Source: Streptococcus hillyeri (lineage in GTDB: Bacteria > Bacillota > Bacilli > Lactobacillales > Streptococcaceae). From it: a stretch of DNA of 64,000 nt. This document shows positions 34,625 through 43,061 of the stretch, in pieces (positions within the stretch are counted from its first letter, which is position 1; each line of letters opens with the position of its first letter). Made by a program: the position numbers and the translations under genes. The stretch spans positions 1-64,000 of the forward strand of contig NZ_RCVM01000009.1 of NCBI RefSeq assembly GCF_003686955.1, written 5' to 3'. The notes under the pieces were generated by a model, which made no database searches, had not been told where the DNA came from, and saw nothing but the letters and a program-made list of their open reading frames with translations.

Positions 34625-35062
34625 ATGAAAAAGCTAACAGAAAAAAAGATTCTATCAGATGCTAAGCAAACTCTATTTGCAATACCAGTTTTATTAGGAT
34701 TTTTTCTGTGGCAAGCTATCCAAAGCAATGACTGGATTTTATTTATAGTAATGACAGTTTTGTTAGTTTTAGCAGATGGTTATAAAAATACTCGTTTACT
34801 ATTAGATAAAACCTATCGTAAGCGATACCTTATTAAAAAGAATGATGAACGAAATGTTCAGGTTGAGAATCTCACTTATCGAAAAATGCTGCAAATCCTA
34901 ATGGTTGGAGGAGTCTTTCTTTCTGGAACTGTTTTTGGCTATTTATATGATGAACTAACGGTAGAACAAAGAGGGCTGATTGTACTAGTCATATTTGGAT
35001 TTAGTTTAGCGATTTTTGGACTGTTTCATGCAATCAAATATTATTATTCACGTCAACTTTGA
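34625..35062 (+). CDS. Membrane protein of a regulator-linked cassette
   Basis: This 145-residue protein has four probable helices in two pairs (about 16-50 and 90-140) around a charged loop LIKKNDERNVQVENLTYR. A related YYDERSRHIRNLA motif occurs in the protein at 35708, so the two are probably distant relatives of the small-membrane-protein families found beside Xre regulators in Firmicutes. Function unknown. AAAGGAG precedes the ATG. Confidence 0.65.
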   Translation: MKKLTEKKILSDAKQTLFAIPVLLGFFLWQAIQSNDWILFIVMTVLLVLADGYKNTRLLLDKTYRKRYLIKKNDERNVQVENLTYRKMLQILMVGGVFLSGTVFGYLYDELTVEQRGLIVLVIFGFSLAIFGLFHAIKYYYSRQL

Positions 35063-35131
35063 TAAAAAAGAAAGGAACGTTTAGGTGTAAACGAGGGATT
35101 GATATGCTTAGAACCTTAAGGTGTGATTATT

Positions 35132-35326
35132 ATGGAAACTAAAATTCAAGAGCTAAGAAAAGCTCAAAAGCTCAGTCAGGCGGAGTTGGCAGATGAGATG
35201 GAAGTCACCAGACAAACCATCATCTCCCTTGAAAAAGGTCGCTACAATGCCTCACTAGAGCTAGCCTATAAAATTGCTAAATTTTTTGGAAAAACCATCG
35301 AAGAAGTCTTTATCTTTGAAGATTAG
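35132..35326 (+). CDS. Xre-family transcriptional regulator (short)
   Basis: This 64-residue protein is one helix-turn-helix domain: IQELRKAQKLSQAELADEM, TRQTIISLEKGRYNASLELA and IEEVFIFED. Such short Cro/YozG-like regulators pair with adjacent membrane proteins. The start at ATG 35132 is favoured over ATG 35123 because the protein aligns from METKIQELR. It likely controls the promoter at 34540-34610. Confidence 0.88.
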   Translation: METKIQELRKAQKLSQAELADEMEVTRQTIISLEKGRYNASLELAYKIAKFFGKTIEEVFIFED

Positions 35327-35339
35327 GAGGAAATGAAAG

Positions 35340-35513
35340 ATGAAAAAAATGTTTAATCTATTTATTATTGGTATTGCGATGGGAATTGTACTTTATAGTA
35401 TTTGGGAGAATTTGCTCGGCTTAGTGATATTAGCCGCTGTTGCCATTTTTGGTCTTAAGAAATTACGTGATAGTGGAAAAGCCATCGAAGAAGTTTTTAT
35501 ATTTGAGGATTAG
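35340..35513 (+). CDS. Small membrane protein with a tail copied from the Xre regulator
   Basis: This 57-residue product has two hydrophobic segments (MFNLFIIGIAMGIVLYSIWE and LLGLVILAAVAIFGLKKL, read separately), then KAIEEVFIFED, which repeats the last 11 residues of the preceding regulator with one change. The DNA around both ends matches too (tagGAGG following). This suggests a duplication that swapped the end of the gene. AGGAGG is 9 nt before the ATG. Confidence 0.65.
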   Translation: MKKMFNLFIIGIAMGIVLYSIWENLLGLVILAAVAIFGLKKLRDSGKAIEEVFIFED

Positions 35514-35526
35514 GAGGACATGAGAA

Positions 35527-35694
35527 ATGAAAAAACCATTTAAAGAAACTATTATAATGATGGGAATTGTTTTTGGAGCAAGTCATGCGATTAGTGACTA
35601 TACACTACTTCAACGTATTGGAATGGTGATAGTAGCGGGTCTTGTTTATTTTACGGGACAAGTCGTCATGAAACAGTTACGCCAAGCAAATTAA
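35527..35694 (+). CDS. Small two-helix membrane protein
   Basis: This 55-residue protein begins MKKPFKETIIMMGIVFGA and ends YFTGQVVMKQLRQAN, with two membrane helices. AGGAGGACATGAGAA precedes the ATG. Too short for family assignment. Same strand and tight spacing with its neighbours indicate one operon. Confidence 0.6.
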   Translation: MKKPFKETIIMMGIVFGASHAISDYTLLQRIGMVIVAGLVYFTGQVVMKQLRQAN

Positions 35695-35707
35695 GGGAGA
35701 GTTAATC

Positions 35708-36169
35708 GTGTTAAACATATTAAATGATGTCTTACAAAACTTTGGAAAACAACAGCCCAAAGAGCGTTTTAAAAAAGAGATGGCTGCAAAAGCAAAATTT
35801 GGGATGGTATTTAGTTTACTGGTCTTCCTATCGCTTTTTCGCTTATCATTAAGCTCTTACACGCTAGGATTTTTAATAGGTATAGCCATTGGTGTCTTGT
35901 CGCTCAGTCTAAGAGTTCTTATCTTAGTCGGAAATGAGAAGTCCTTTAATCGCTATTACATTTCCTATTATGATGAGAGGAGTCGTCATATCAGAAATTT
36001 AGCAGCGCAGCTAACCTTTGCCCTATTAGTTTTATTTATCATGATTCTTATCGTCTTGTTTGCTTTTTGGCAGGTAAAACTAGACTATCATACCTTGCTG
36101 GTTGTGCTATTATTTACCACATTGTTAGGTCAAACAGTGATTAAGGCTATTTTAGACAAATTAATTTAA
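35708..36169 (+). CDS. Membrane protein, relative of the 34625 protein
   Basis: The 153-residue protein starts at GTG 35708, with GGGAGAG 6 nt before it. It has four helices in two pairs separated by SYYDERSRHIRNLAAQ, similar in plan to the protein at 34625. Function unknown. It ends the Xre-linked run just before a repeat element. Confidence 0.65.
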   Translation: MLNILNDVLQNFGKQQPKERFKKEMAAKAKFGMVFSLLVFLSLFRLSLSSYTLGFLIGIAIGVLSLSLRVLILVGNEKSFNRYYISYYDERSRHIRNLAAQLTFALLVLFIMILIVLFAFWQVKLDYHTLLVVLLFTTLLGQTVIKAILDKLI

Positions 36170-36183
36170 AAATAACTGCCTAA

Positions 36184-36477
36184 TACTCATCCAAAATCAA
36201 AATTAGCATTTTAGAACTTCTAATATTATTGATAGACCACCGAACGAAGTGAGGTTAAAACGTTTCTTTCGCTATAGTGGTATTCTTATTAGTGAAACTG
36301 TCCAGTGGACAGTTTTAGCCCAAGCTCAGAAATAAAAAAGCGAGGGTAATTTGCCTGATAAGAACGGACTTTTTGAGACTTAGGCTCAAAAAGTAGCAAT
36401 GAAACTCCATAGGAGGTTGCTTGCGTCCGCACATTTAAGAAAGAAACAAAAAAGTAATTTTTGATGTTTGTTAAGTA
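36184..36477. repeat. Dispersed repeat element with imperfect inverted ends (full copy)
   Basis: Left end TACTCATCCAAAATCAAAAT and right end AGAAAGAAACAAAAAAGTAA...GTTAAGTA match the 23399-23630 copy. The centre differs and contains a perfect palindrome AAACTGTCCAGTGGACAGTTT (arms 36296-36305 and 36307-36316) and AGCCTAAGT-like hairpins. The ends are conserved while the cargo varies, as in MITE families. Confidence 0.6.
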
Positions 36478-36591
36478 TAAAATAGTCATTCAAGATAAAA
36501 AACTGACATTTCAGGACAAAGGTGTTTAAAAAGGTGATAGGTATTATATACTAAGGACATCAAAGGGACAATACAAGAAAAGGGGAAACTA

Positions 36592-36765
36592 ATGAAAAAG
36601 ACGGTTATAACTTGGTTGTTGGTGTTAGTCGTATGTGCGATTCAATTGAGCATCACTTACTTGGTAAGAGAAGGAGTTCTAGGAGATGTGGCATTTTATA
36701 GCATGACAGGTTTTATCATTGCTCTAGTAGCATTACTGCACAAGAGGACTAACAAACAAAACTAA
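36592..36765 (+). CDS. Small membrane protein before ABC exporter
   Basis: This 57-residue peptide, MKKTVITWLLVLVVCAIQ to LLHKRTNKQN, has two hydrophobic helices. AGGGGAAACTA precedes the ATG. It lies 24 nt before the ABC ATPase gene, probably in one transcript; a role as immunity or accessory peptide is possible but unproven. Confidence 0.6.
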   Translation: MKKTVITWLLVLVVCAIQLSITYLVREGVLGDVAFYSMTGFIIALVALLHKRTNKQN

Positions 36766-36789
36766 GGATAGTTAATGGAGGGAATAATT

Positions 36790-37617
36790 ATGGTGATTAA
36801 GGCATCAAACTTAACAAAGCATTTTGGAACACAAGTGGCTTTGGATAAGATTTCATTTGAGATTGGGAAAGGCCAGATTTTTGGTTTCCTTGGTCCTTCT
36901 GGTTCAGGAAAGACCACGACCATCAACATCTTAACTGGTCAGTTGTTGGCGACAGAAGGTTCGGCAGAGGTTTTTGGAAAAGCTGCGCAGGCTTTAACAT
37001 CAGATGACCTAGCGAAGATTGGTATTGTCAGTGATGTCAGTGGCTTCTATGAAAAGCTGACGCTTTATAAAAATATGCAGGTTTACGCTAAACTTTTCGG
37101 TGTGAGTAATGAACGTGTGGATGACTTGCTTAAAGCCGTTGGCATTTATGAGTCAAAGGATAAGCTAGCTGAGAAATTATCAACAGGGATGAAGCAACGC
37201 ATGCTGTTGGCGCGTGCGCTCATCAATCAACCTGAGGTGCTGTTCTTAGACGAACCAACTAGTGGACTTGACCCGTCAACGTCTCGTGTGATTCATGAGT
37301 TATTGTTGGATTTAAAAGCGAAAGGAACAAAGATCTTTTTAACAACGCATGACATGCACGAAGCAACGCTACTTTGTGACAATCTAGCCCTCCTTCACCA
37401 AGGAAAACTCGTCGAAACAGGTAGTCCAGCAAGTCTTATTAAGAAATATTATACTGACAAAAAAGTGGTTGTTGCTTATCAAGATGGTAGCACGAAAGAA
37501 GTTGCTTACCCAGACCTAGCCACTTTAGAGCTTAATGCTATCGAAACCATTCACTCATGTGAACCAACCTTAGAAGATGTCTTTATCACATTGACAGGAG
37601 GTACCTTAAATGTTTAA
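36790..37617 (+). CDS. ABC exporter ATP-binding protein
   Basis: This 275-residue ATPase has Walker A GPSGSGKTT, signature LSTGMKQR (T for the usual G), Walker B VLFLDEPTSGLD and switch His in TTHD. Signature LSTGMKQR and a C-terminal accessory region (VVAYQDGSTKEV) are typical of DrrA/BcrA-type exporters of drugs or bacteriocins. The start at ATG 36790 follows GGAGGG. Overlaps the permease gene by 8 nt. Confidence 0.88.
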   Translation: MVIKASNLTKHFGTQVALDKISFEIGKGQIFGFLGPSGSGKTTTINILTGQLLATEGSAEVFGKAAQALTSDDLAKIGIVSDVSGFYEKLTLYKNMQVYAKLFGVSNERVDDLLKAVGIYESKDKLAEKLSTGMKQRMLLARALINQPEVLFLDEPTSGLDPSTSRVIHELLLDLKAKGTKIFLTTHDMHEATLLCDNLALLHQGKLVETGSPASLIKKYYTDKKVVVAYQDGSTKEVAYPDLATLELNAIETIHSCEPTLEDVFITLTGGTLNV

Positions 37618-38305
37618 ACAACTGAAAGCCCTGCTTTGGAGCAGAAAAGAACTCCTTTTAGCGAATAAGCAAAATTCTATTGCCCTATTATTTCCTTTGA
37701 TTTTTACGGCAATTTATAGCTTTATGTATAAGGATATGCCTGATGGTAATCAATTTATCTTCATGTTTACGACAGCGACCTTATCTGGAATGGTAGGAAT
37801 GATTCTTCCCATTACCGTTTCAGAAGAAGATGAGAAGCATAACCAACGCAGTTTACTGTTGTCTGGTGTGACTTATGAAGTGTATCTCCTAGCGAATATC
37901 ATCATTCCTTTAGTGGTCATTATTCTTTATTTACTGACCTTACCACTGTTACTGAGAGTGGGTTTGACTAATTGGTTGGCTTATTTAGCGGTTAATATTG
38001 TGACTAGTTTTGTGATTTTAACCTTATATATGATTGTCGCTCTGCTATGTGACACCCAATCAAAAGCGAGTCTAGCAGCAATGCCAGTCATGTTTGCGAC
38101 CATGCTTTTACCAATGTTAGCAATGGGTGATGAAGGACTTGCTAAAATGATTCATTATACCCCACTAGGTGCTTATACAAAATGGAATGTCGAGGGTGCT
38201 GAGTATGTCTTGACAGACAAAACCTTCCTCATCTTACTAGTATGGCTAGTGCTGGCGCTTCTTATCGCTGGGGCTTTAATCAGACGTAAAAAAGTGAAAG
38301 AATAG
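37610..38305 (+). CDS. ABC-2 type exporter permease
   Basis: This 231-residue protein has six helices and the ABC-2 permease pattern: a cytoplasmic N-terminus, SEEDEKHNQRSLLLSGV (coupling helix region) and a final KVKE tail. It pairs with the ATPase just upstream. Substrate unknown; neighbouring CPBP genes suggest peptide export or immunity. Confidence 0.85.
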   Translation: MFKQLKALLWSRKELLLANKQNSIALLFPLIFTAIYSFMYKDMPDGNQFIFMFTTATLSGMVGMILPITVSEEDEKHNQRSLLLSGVTYEVYLLANIIIPLVVIILYLLTLPLLLRVGLTNWLAYLAVNIVTSFVILTLYMIVALLCDTQSKASLAAMPVMFATMLLPMLAMGDEGLAKMIHYTPLGAYTKWNVEGAEYVLTDKTFLILLVWLVLALLIAGALIRRKKVKE

Positions 38306-38314
38306 GGGAATATA

Positions 38315-38992
38315 ATGACAAAAACAATTACCAAATCTTTAATTTCTGGACTAATTGCGTTAGGTTTATTTTTTGGCATTCAATTTGCCCAGCTACCAAT
38401 TTTTTACTTCCTTGAGCAAAATAAGGAGTCGGCATTAACAAGCATGCAGTCGCTTATTGCCATAGGTGCTTATTTGACTTTGATTGTCATAACATTGATC
38501 ATAGGTATTTATGCAAAAGTAATAGATTTGAAGCATAAGTTAAATTGGAAATATTTAGCACTTGCTATTTTTGCAGGAGAGGTGGCAATCTTTGCCTTCA
38601 GTTTGATTGCGGTTATTATTAAATTGATTATGGGAGATGCTGCTGTTGCTGCTAACCAAGAAATCGCCAATGATTTGATGCAACAAGTACCGATGGTGCT
38701 CATGGTTATAATGCTAATCCTTGGGGCACCAATTGTTGAAGAGAGTATCTTTAGAGGGTTTATTCCAGAGATGTTTCCTGAAAAATGGCAATGGGTAGGG
38801 CTTCTCATTGGTGCAGTGTTATTTGGGCTCATTCATAATCCAACAGATTTAGGAAGTGTGATTCAGTATGTTAGCATGGGAATGGTGTTTGCTCTTGTTC
38901 GCTATTTTGGGAAACGTATCGAATACAGCATTATCCTACATGCGATACACAATGCACTTGTATTGGCAACTATGATTAGTCAATTAAAATAG
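38315..38992 (+). CDS. CPBP-family intramembrane metalloprotease
   Basis: The 225-residue protein has about seven helices and the Abi/CPBP motifs: VEESIFRGF (EExxxR), a later FGLIHNPTD (catalytic His) and a third HAIHNA. Members are site-2-type proteases that process prenylated or peptide substrates, and in streptococci and lactobacilli they often give self-immunity to bacteriocins. 9 nt after the permease gene, so same operon. Confidence 0.87.
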   Translation: MTKTITKSLISGLIALGLFFGIQFAQLPIFYFLEQNKESALTSMQSLIAIGAYLTLIVITLIIGIYAKVIDLKHKLNWKYLALAIFAGEVAIFAFSLIAVIIKLIMGDAAVAANQEIANDLMQQVPMVLMVIMLILGAPIVEESIFRGFIPEMFPEKWQWVGLLIGAVLFGLIHNPTDLGSVIQYVSMGMVFALVRYFGKRIEYSIILHAIHNALVLATMISQLK

Positions 38993-39788
38993 CATGATTA
39001 TTCCTACAGGGGTTGGGACATAAATATCTCAACCTTCTATTCTTAATGGTATTAACAGATTGATGCAGTGGTTGATTGGAAGTCCTAAACCCTTGCTACG
39101 CAATCGTTAGCGGCCATCCTAATCAACTGTGCGGAGGTGGGACGACAAAATCGAAATCGTCATTTTTTGACGATTTAACGATTTTTGTCCCACTCTCCTT
39201 TTCTTGTCCTAGTACCTGTAAAAATGATTACAATCTGAAACTGTAGACCCCATATCGTGTGGTGTAAAATGATAAGAGTGTGTCAGACGATCATTTGTAT
39301 TGGAAATTCAACCAGATTGATGGGTTATATTGGGGATTAGAGTCCTGTTAAAAACTTATTTTCAGGTTAAACTTCTTAGCATTAGCTTAAAATGCGACTG
39401 GAAGGTTGATGGAAATAAACTCCTATACGAATGTGATGAACGTCGTTCATTTTATATCCAACCTCTAAAGGTCTCTCAGACCTTAACGATTGTGGGGAAT
39501 GAGAGTGGGAGTTTCTCAAGATCTTGGGTTTGAAAATAAGCAATAGAAACTCCGTTAGGAAGGTTTTTTAAGATGGTTCTGTCAGTTTTATTACCCCTTT
39601 TTAGCATCTAAACTATTAAGAAAAGAAACGAAAAGTAATCTTTGATGATGTTGAAATATTAAAACAATCTTTAGATGATATGATTTTTCTAAAGATAATC
39701 TTAAGATTTCATAAATTATGTGAAGTTCTATTGACAGTATCAATTCTTTTTTGTACGATGTAACAAAAAGCGAGAGGGATACAATCAA
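38993..39788. repeat. Repeat-filled intergenic region between the two CPBP genes
   Basis: 39009-39199 is a structured repeat with three hairpins: GGTTGGGA...CTCAACC; GCAGTGGTTGATT with AATCAACTGTGC; and GTGGGAC...AAATCGTCA with TGACGATTT...GTCCCAC. From about 39456 hairpin CTCTCAGACC and AGAAACTCCGTTAGGA recall pieces of the dispersed repeat, and 39605-39660 matches its right end. A plus-strand frame across 39330-39533 lies in repeat sequence and is not called. Confidence 0.5.
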
Positions 39789-40445
39789 ATGATTTTAAGA
39801 CAGGTGATGGAAAAGGGAAAACTTCTATTACTGACAGTAGCGATACTGTTTATGACTTTTCCGGAAGTCTATATTCCAAATGCTTGGTGGACGGGTCAAA
39901 GTTGGCAACCCTTATTAGCCTACGGTCTCTATGCAATGACTTTAGGTTTACTTAGCGCATTGATTTTTTGGGTTATTAGGCATTATAAGGTGAGAGCCTT
40001 TAGTTTAGAACATTTTCAATGGCGCTATTTAGGCTATGTTGTGATTGGTTATGGCGTGATGTTTCTGGTAGATTATCTTGGCTTATTATGGCTTTACGCG
40101 CTAGGTGAGGTAACAACGGCTAATGAACTTGCCCTCATTGAAGAAGCGGATAAACTACCTATTGTGATTACTGCGATAGGGACAGTTATTTTTGGTCCAA
40201 TTGCAGAAGAAGTTATTTGCCGTAGCTTGCTGAATAAGCTATTTTTTCCCCATTGGCGGTTTATTGGTATTCTAGCGAGTTCTTTATTATTTGGAGCTTT
40301 GCATGGACCAACAAATCTTCCATCGTGGATTATTTATGGTGGTAGTGGATTGATTTTTGCTACGGTTTATGAAATAACAGACGATATAGCCTATCCCATA
40401 GCACTTCATATACTGAACAATAGTCTGGTTCCATTATTTTGGTAA
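39789..40445 (+). CDS. CPBP-family intramembrane metalloprotease (second)
   Basis: This 218-residue protein has AEEVICRSLL (EExxxR), FGALHGPTN and HILNNS motifs and seven helices. It is only distantly like the CPBP protein at 38315, so it is not a recent duplicate. Preceded by GCGAGAGGGATACAATCAA. Possibly bacteriocin immunity or protein processing. Confidence 0.87.
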   Translation: MILRQVMEKGKLLLLTVAILFMTFPEVYIPNAWWTGQSWQPLLAYGLYAMTLGLLSALIFWVIRHYKVRAFSLEHFQWRYLGYVVIGYGVMFLVDYLGLLWLYALGEVTTANELALIEEADKLPIVITAIGTVIFGPIAEEVICRSLLNKLFFPHWRFIGILASSLLFGALHGPTNLPSWIIYGGSGLIFATVYEITDDIAYPIALHILNNSLVPLFW

Positions 40446-40457
40446 TTTTGAGTAATG

Positions 40458-40488
40458 AAAAACCTTGTAGATTTCTACAAGGTTTTTG
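40458..40488. terminator. Bidirectional terminator
   Basis: AAAAACCTTGTAG-att-CTACAAGGTTTTT stem, with T-runs on both strands, between convergent CPBP and proC genes. Confidence 0.85.
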
Positions 40489-41245
40489 CTTTTTCGATGG
40501 TTTTGTCAATAGCAGAGCTGGTAGCGTGGGTCATACCCAAGCGTTCTAGTTCCATCAGACCAGCTATAGTTGTACCGCCAGGGCTACAAATCTTGTCAAT
40601 CAAGTCATGAGGACTATCTGGTCCAGACAAGATAGTCTGAGCGGTTGCTTGAACCGTTTGGGCAACGATATTCAGAGCTAACGATTTTGGAAAACCATTT
40701 TTGACCCCAGCTTTTGCAAGAGCTTCGATGAATAAAGCAATGTAAGCAGGACTAGAACCCGCCAAGGCTGTAAAGGTATCGAAGTCTTTTTCAGCAATCT
40801 CAAAGGTGGCTCCAAAACTATTGCAGATTTCCTTAGTTACGTCAAGTAAATCTGAGGGTACCTTATCATTGGCGCAGATAGCCGTTGAGCTGGCTAATTG
40901 TTGCGCATTGATATTTGGCATGAGACGAATGAGTGGCAAATCAGGATTAGTCAGCTGTGCCAAGCATTTCAAGCTGATACCAGCTGCCATTGATAGGACA
41001 GGTTGTTTGAAGGTCAAGGGAGCTAGTACGGTTTCAAATAATTGTGGTTTGATTCCCAAAATGACCAAATCGGCTTGTTCAATCAAGTCTTCATGTGACT
41101 GAGCAAAATCAACATGAAGCTGCTTTGCAATTTCCTGAGAACGTGCTAAAGAAGATCCTGAAATGATTAGCTCATGCTCGGTGGTCTTTAAGCCGGTGAT
41201 AATCGCGCTAGCCATTTTGCCAACGCCAATGAACCCTATTCTCAT
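40475..41245 (-). CDS. proC: Pyrroline-5-carboxylate reductase
   Basis: This 256-residue enzyme makes proline from pyrroline-5-carboxylate using NAD(P)H. It has the dinucleotide-binding GFIGVGKMASAII, then RLMPNINAQ, ALAGSSPAYIALF and ICSPGGTTIAGL. Overlaps pepA by 4 nt on the minus strand. Slightly short but complete. Confidence 0.95.
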   Translation of the reverse strand: MRIGFIGVGKMASAIITGLKTTEHELIISGSSLARSQEIAKQLHVDFAQSHEDLIEQADLVILGIKPQLFETVLAPLTFKQPVLSMAAGISLKCLAQLTNPDLPLIRLMPNINAQQLASSTAICANDKVPSDLLDVTKEICNSFGATFEIAEKDFDTFTALAGSSPAYIALFIEALAKAGVKNGFPKSLALNIVAQTVQATAQTILSGPDSPHDLIDKICSPGGTTIAGLMELERLGMTHATSSAIDKTIEKAKTL

Positions 41246-42312
41246 TTGTAACCTCGGATTGTATCAACAGTTGAACGGTCAAGTCGCTTCACGATAGCTT
41301 GTAAGAAAGCTTGTGCTTCTAGGAAATCGTCCATGGCATAAAGCGTCTGGTGACTGTGAATGTAACGAGCGCAGACACCGATAGTAGTTGACGGCACACC
41401 ACCATTTTTAAGGTGGGCTGCACCAGCGTCGGTACCACCTTTACCACAATAATACTGGAATTTAACCCCAGCTTCTTCGGCAGTAGTCAGCAAGAAATCT
41501 TTCATGTCTTTGAGCATGATGTGACCTGGATCGTAGAAGCGAAGGAGGGTACCATCACCGATTTTTCCTTGGTCACCGTAAATGTCACCGGCAGGTGAAC
41601 AGTCTACCGCAAAGAAAAGCTCTGGGTCAAATTTAGTGGTTGACACGTGTGCTCCACGAAGACCAACTTCTTCTTGAACGTTAGCACCAGCGATAAGCGT
41701 GTTTGGAAGCTCTTGACCTTTTAAGTGCTCTAAAAGTTCTGTTACCATAAGGACACCGTAACGGTTATCCCAAGCCTTGGAAATGATGTTTTTCTGATTA
41801 GCAGTTAAAATGGTTTCAGATTCTGGGATGATAATATCTCCTGGGCGCACGCCAAAGCTTTCAGCCTCAGCTTTATCAGCAAAACCAGCATCAAAAATAA
41901 TATCAGCCACACGAGGTATACTAGGAGCTCCGCCATTGCCACGCATCAAGTGTGGTGGAACAGAACCAGAGATAACTGGCAACTTGTCACCTGCTTGTGT
42001 GTGGAGAACAAAACGCTGTGAGCTGACAACGAGTGGGTTCCACCCACCGATTTCGACCACGCGGAAAGTACCGTCAGCCTTGATATCGCTAATCATGAAA
42101 CCAACTTCATCCATATGTGCAGCCACCATGATGCGAGGGGCGTTATCAGCCTTACTGTGTTTGATACCAAAGATCCCCCCTAGGCCATCTGTTTCGACTT
42201 CATCAACAAGTGGGGTGATTTTTTGGCGCATAAAGTGACGGACATCGTGCTCAAAACCTGCGATCCCGTGCAATTCCGTAACTTCTTTGATTTTTGAAAA
42301 TAAATGATTCAT
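41242..42312 (-). CDS. pepA: Glutamyl aminopeptidase (M42 family)
   Basis: This 356-residue cobalt/zinc peptidase removes N-terminal Glu and Asp. Metal ligands lie in VAAHMDEVGF, SKAWDNRYG, VQEEVGLRGA, FAVDCSPAGD and RYIHSHQ. Overlap with proC and shared strand indicate an operon. AGGAGACC precedes the ATG on the minus strand. Confidence 0.95.
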   Translation of the reverse strand: MNHLFSKIKEVTELHGIAGFEHDVRHFMRQKITPLVDEVETDGLGGIFGIKHSKADNAPRIMVAAHMDEVGFMISDIKADGTFRVVEIGGWNPLVVSSQRFVLHTQAGDKLPVISGSVPPHLMRGNGGAPSIPRVADIIFDAGFADKAEAESFGVRPGDIIIPESETILTANQKNIISKAWDNRYGVLMVTELLEHLKGQELPNTLIAGANVQEEVGLRGAHVSTTKFDPELFFAVDCSPAGDIYGDQGKIGDGTLLRFYDPGHIMLKDMKDFLLTTAEEAGVKFQYYCGKGGTDAGAAHLKNGGVPSTTIGVCARYIHSHQTLYAMDDFLEAQAFLQAIVKRLDRSTVDTIRGYK

Positions 42313-42449
42313 TTTGGTCTCCTCAATCTGAATAGTTATGTTTTATTTTATCACTATACGGTCACTTTGTCAGTTTTTTATCGAAACATTAGCGAACTTT
42401 CTTCATTCAATTGAGACAAAAGCAGTGCTTTTATGATAAAATAATGATT

Positions 42450-42743
42450 ATGAAACAAAAGAAATTTGCCTTCCTAGCAGGCTTATTAGGGCTAGGTGGT
42501 CTAGCAGCTGCTGGGGTAGTTGCCAGACAAAAGCAGTTAGAAAAAGAGCGGCAGCAAATCCTTATGGAAGTGCGTGAGTTTTTTGAGTCCTTTGGAACCA
42601 TTTCAGTTGTCTATGTCAATGATTTTGAGTCCATTAGGAGGTTGGTGACAGGTGGTGTAGTCTTTGAAGATGGCGTAACCTTTTATTTTAGTTATGATCA
42701 TGGTGATATTAACTATCGCTTAGAGGAGGATTTGGATAAATGA
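42450..42743 (+). CDS. DUF4651-type small membrane-anchored protein
   Basis: This 97-residue protein has one N-terminal helix (FAFLAGLLGLGGLAAAGVV) then a small soluble domain ending FYFSYDHGDINYRLEEDLDK. It resembles the DUF4651 family, which precedes thioredoxin genes in streptococci. The start at ATG 42450 is chosen over an upstream ATG at 42411. It overlaps the thioredoxin gene by 4 nt. Confidence 0.75.
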   Translation: MKQKKFAFLAGLLGLGGLAAAGVVARQKQLEKERQQILMEVREFFESFGTISVVYVNDFESIRRLVTGGVVFEDGVTFYFSYDHGDINYRLEEDLDK

Positions 42744-43057
42744 TTATTCCTAAGTCTGTAGAAGAATTGGCAACATATGTCGAGAGTTCTGAGAAAGTCG
42801 TTTTCTTTTTCACGGCAGATTGGTGCCCTGATTGCCAATTTATCTATCCAGCTATGCCAGAAATTGAAGCGCAATTTCCAGAAATGACCTTTGTCAGAGT
42901 GGATAGAGATGAGCATATTGAACTGGCTCAAACATGGAATATTTTTGGCATTCCAAGTTTCGTTGTGACTCAAGATGGAAAAGAGTTGGGACGATTTGTT
43001 AATAAACTGCGTAAGAGTAAAGAAGAAATTATAAGATTTTTAGAGGAGTTAGCATAA
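42740..43057 (+). CDS. Thioredoxin-family protein
   Basis: This 105-residue thioredoxin fold has active site WCPDC (residues about 29-33) rather than the classical WCGPC, and the cis-proline in FGIPSF. It likely acts as a thiol-disulfide reductase with altered redox potential. Overlaps the DUF4651 gene, typical for streptococci. Confidence 0.9.
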   Translation: MIIPKSVEELATYVESSEKVVFFFTADWCPDCQFIYPAMPEIEAQFPEMTFVRVDRDEHIELAQTWNIFGIPSFVVTQDGKELGRFVNKLRKSKEEIIRFLEELA

Positions 43058-43061
43058 GCGG

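Noticed and set aside
39330..39533. A 67-codon plus-strand frame between CPBP genes
   Set aside because: It lies in repeat-derived sequence, with no ribosome-binding site and no recognisable domain.
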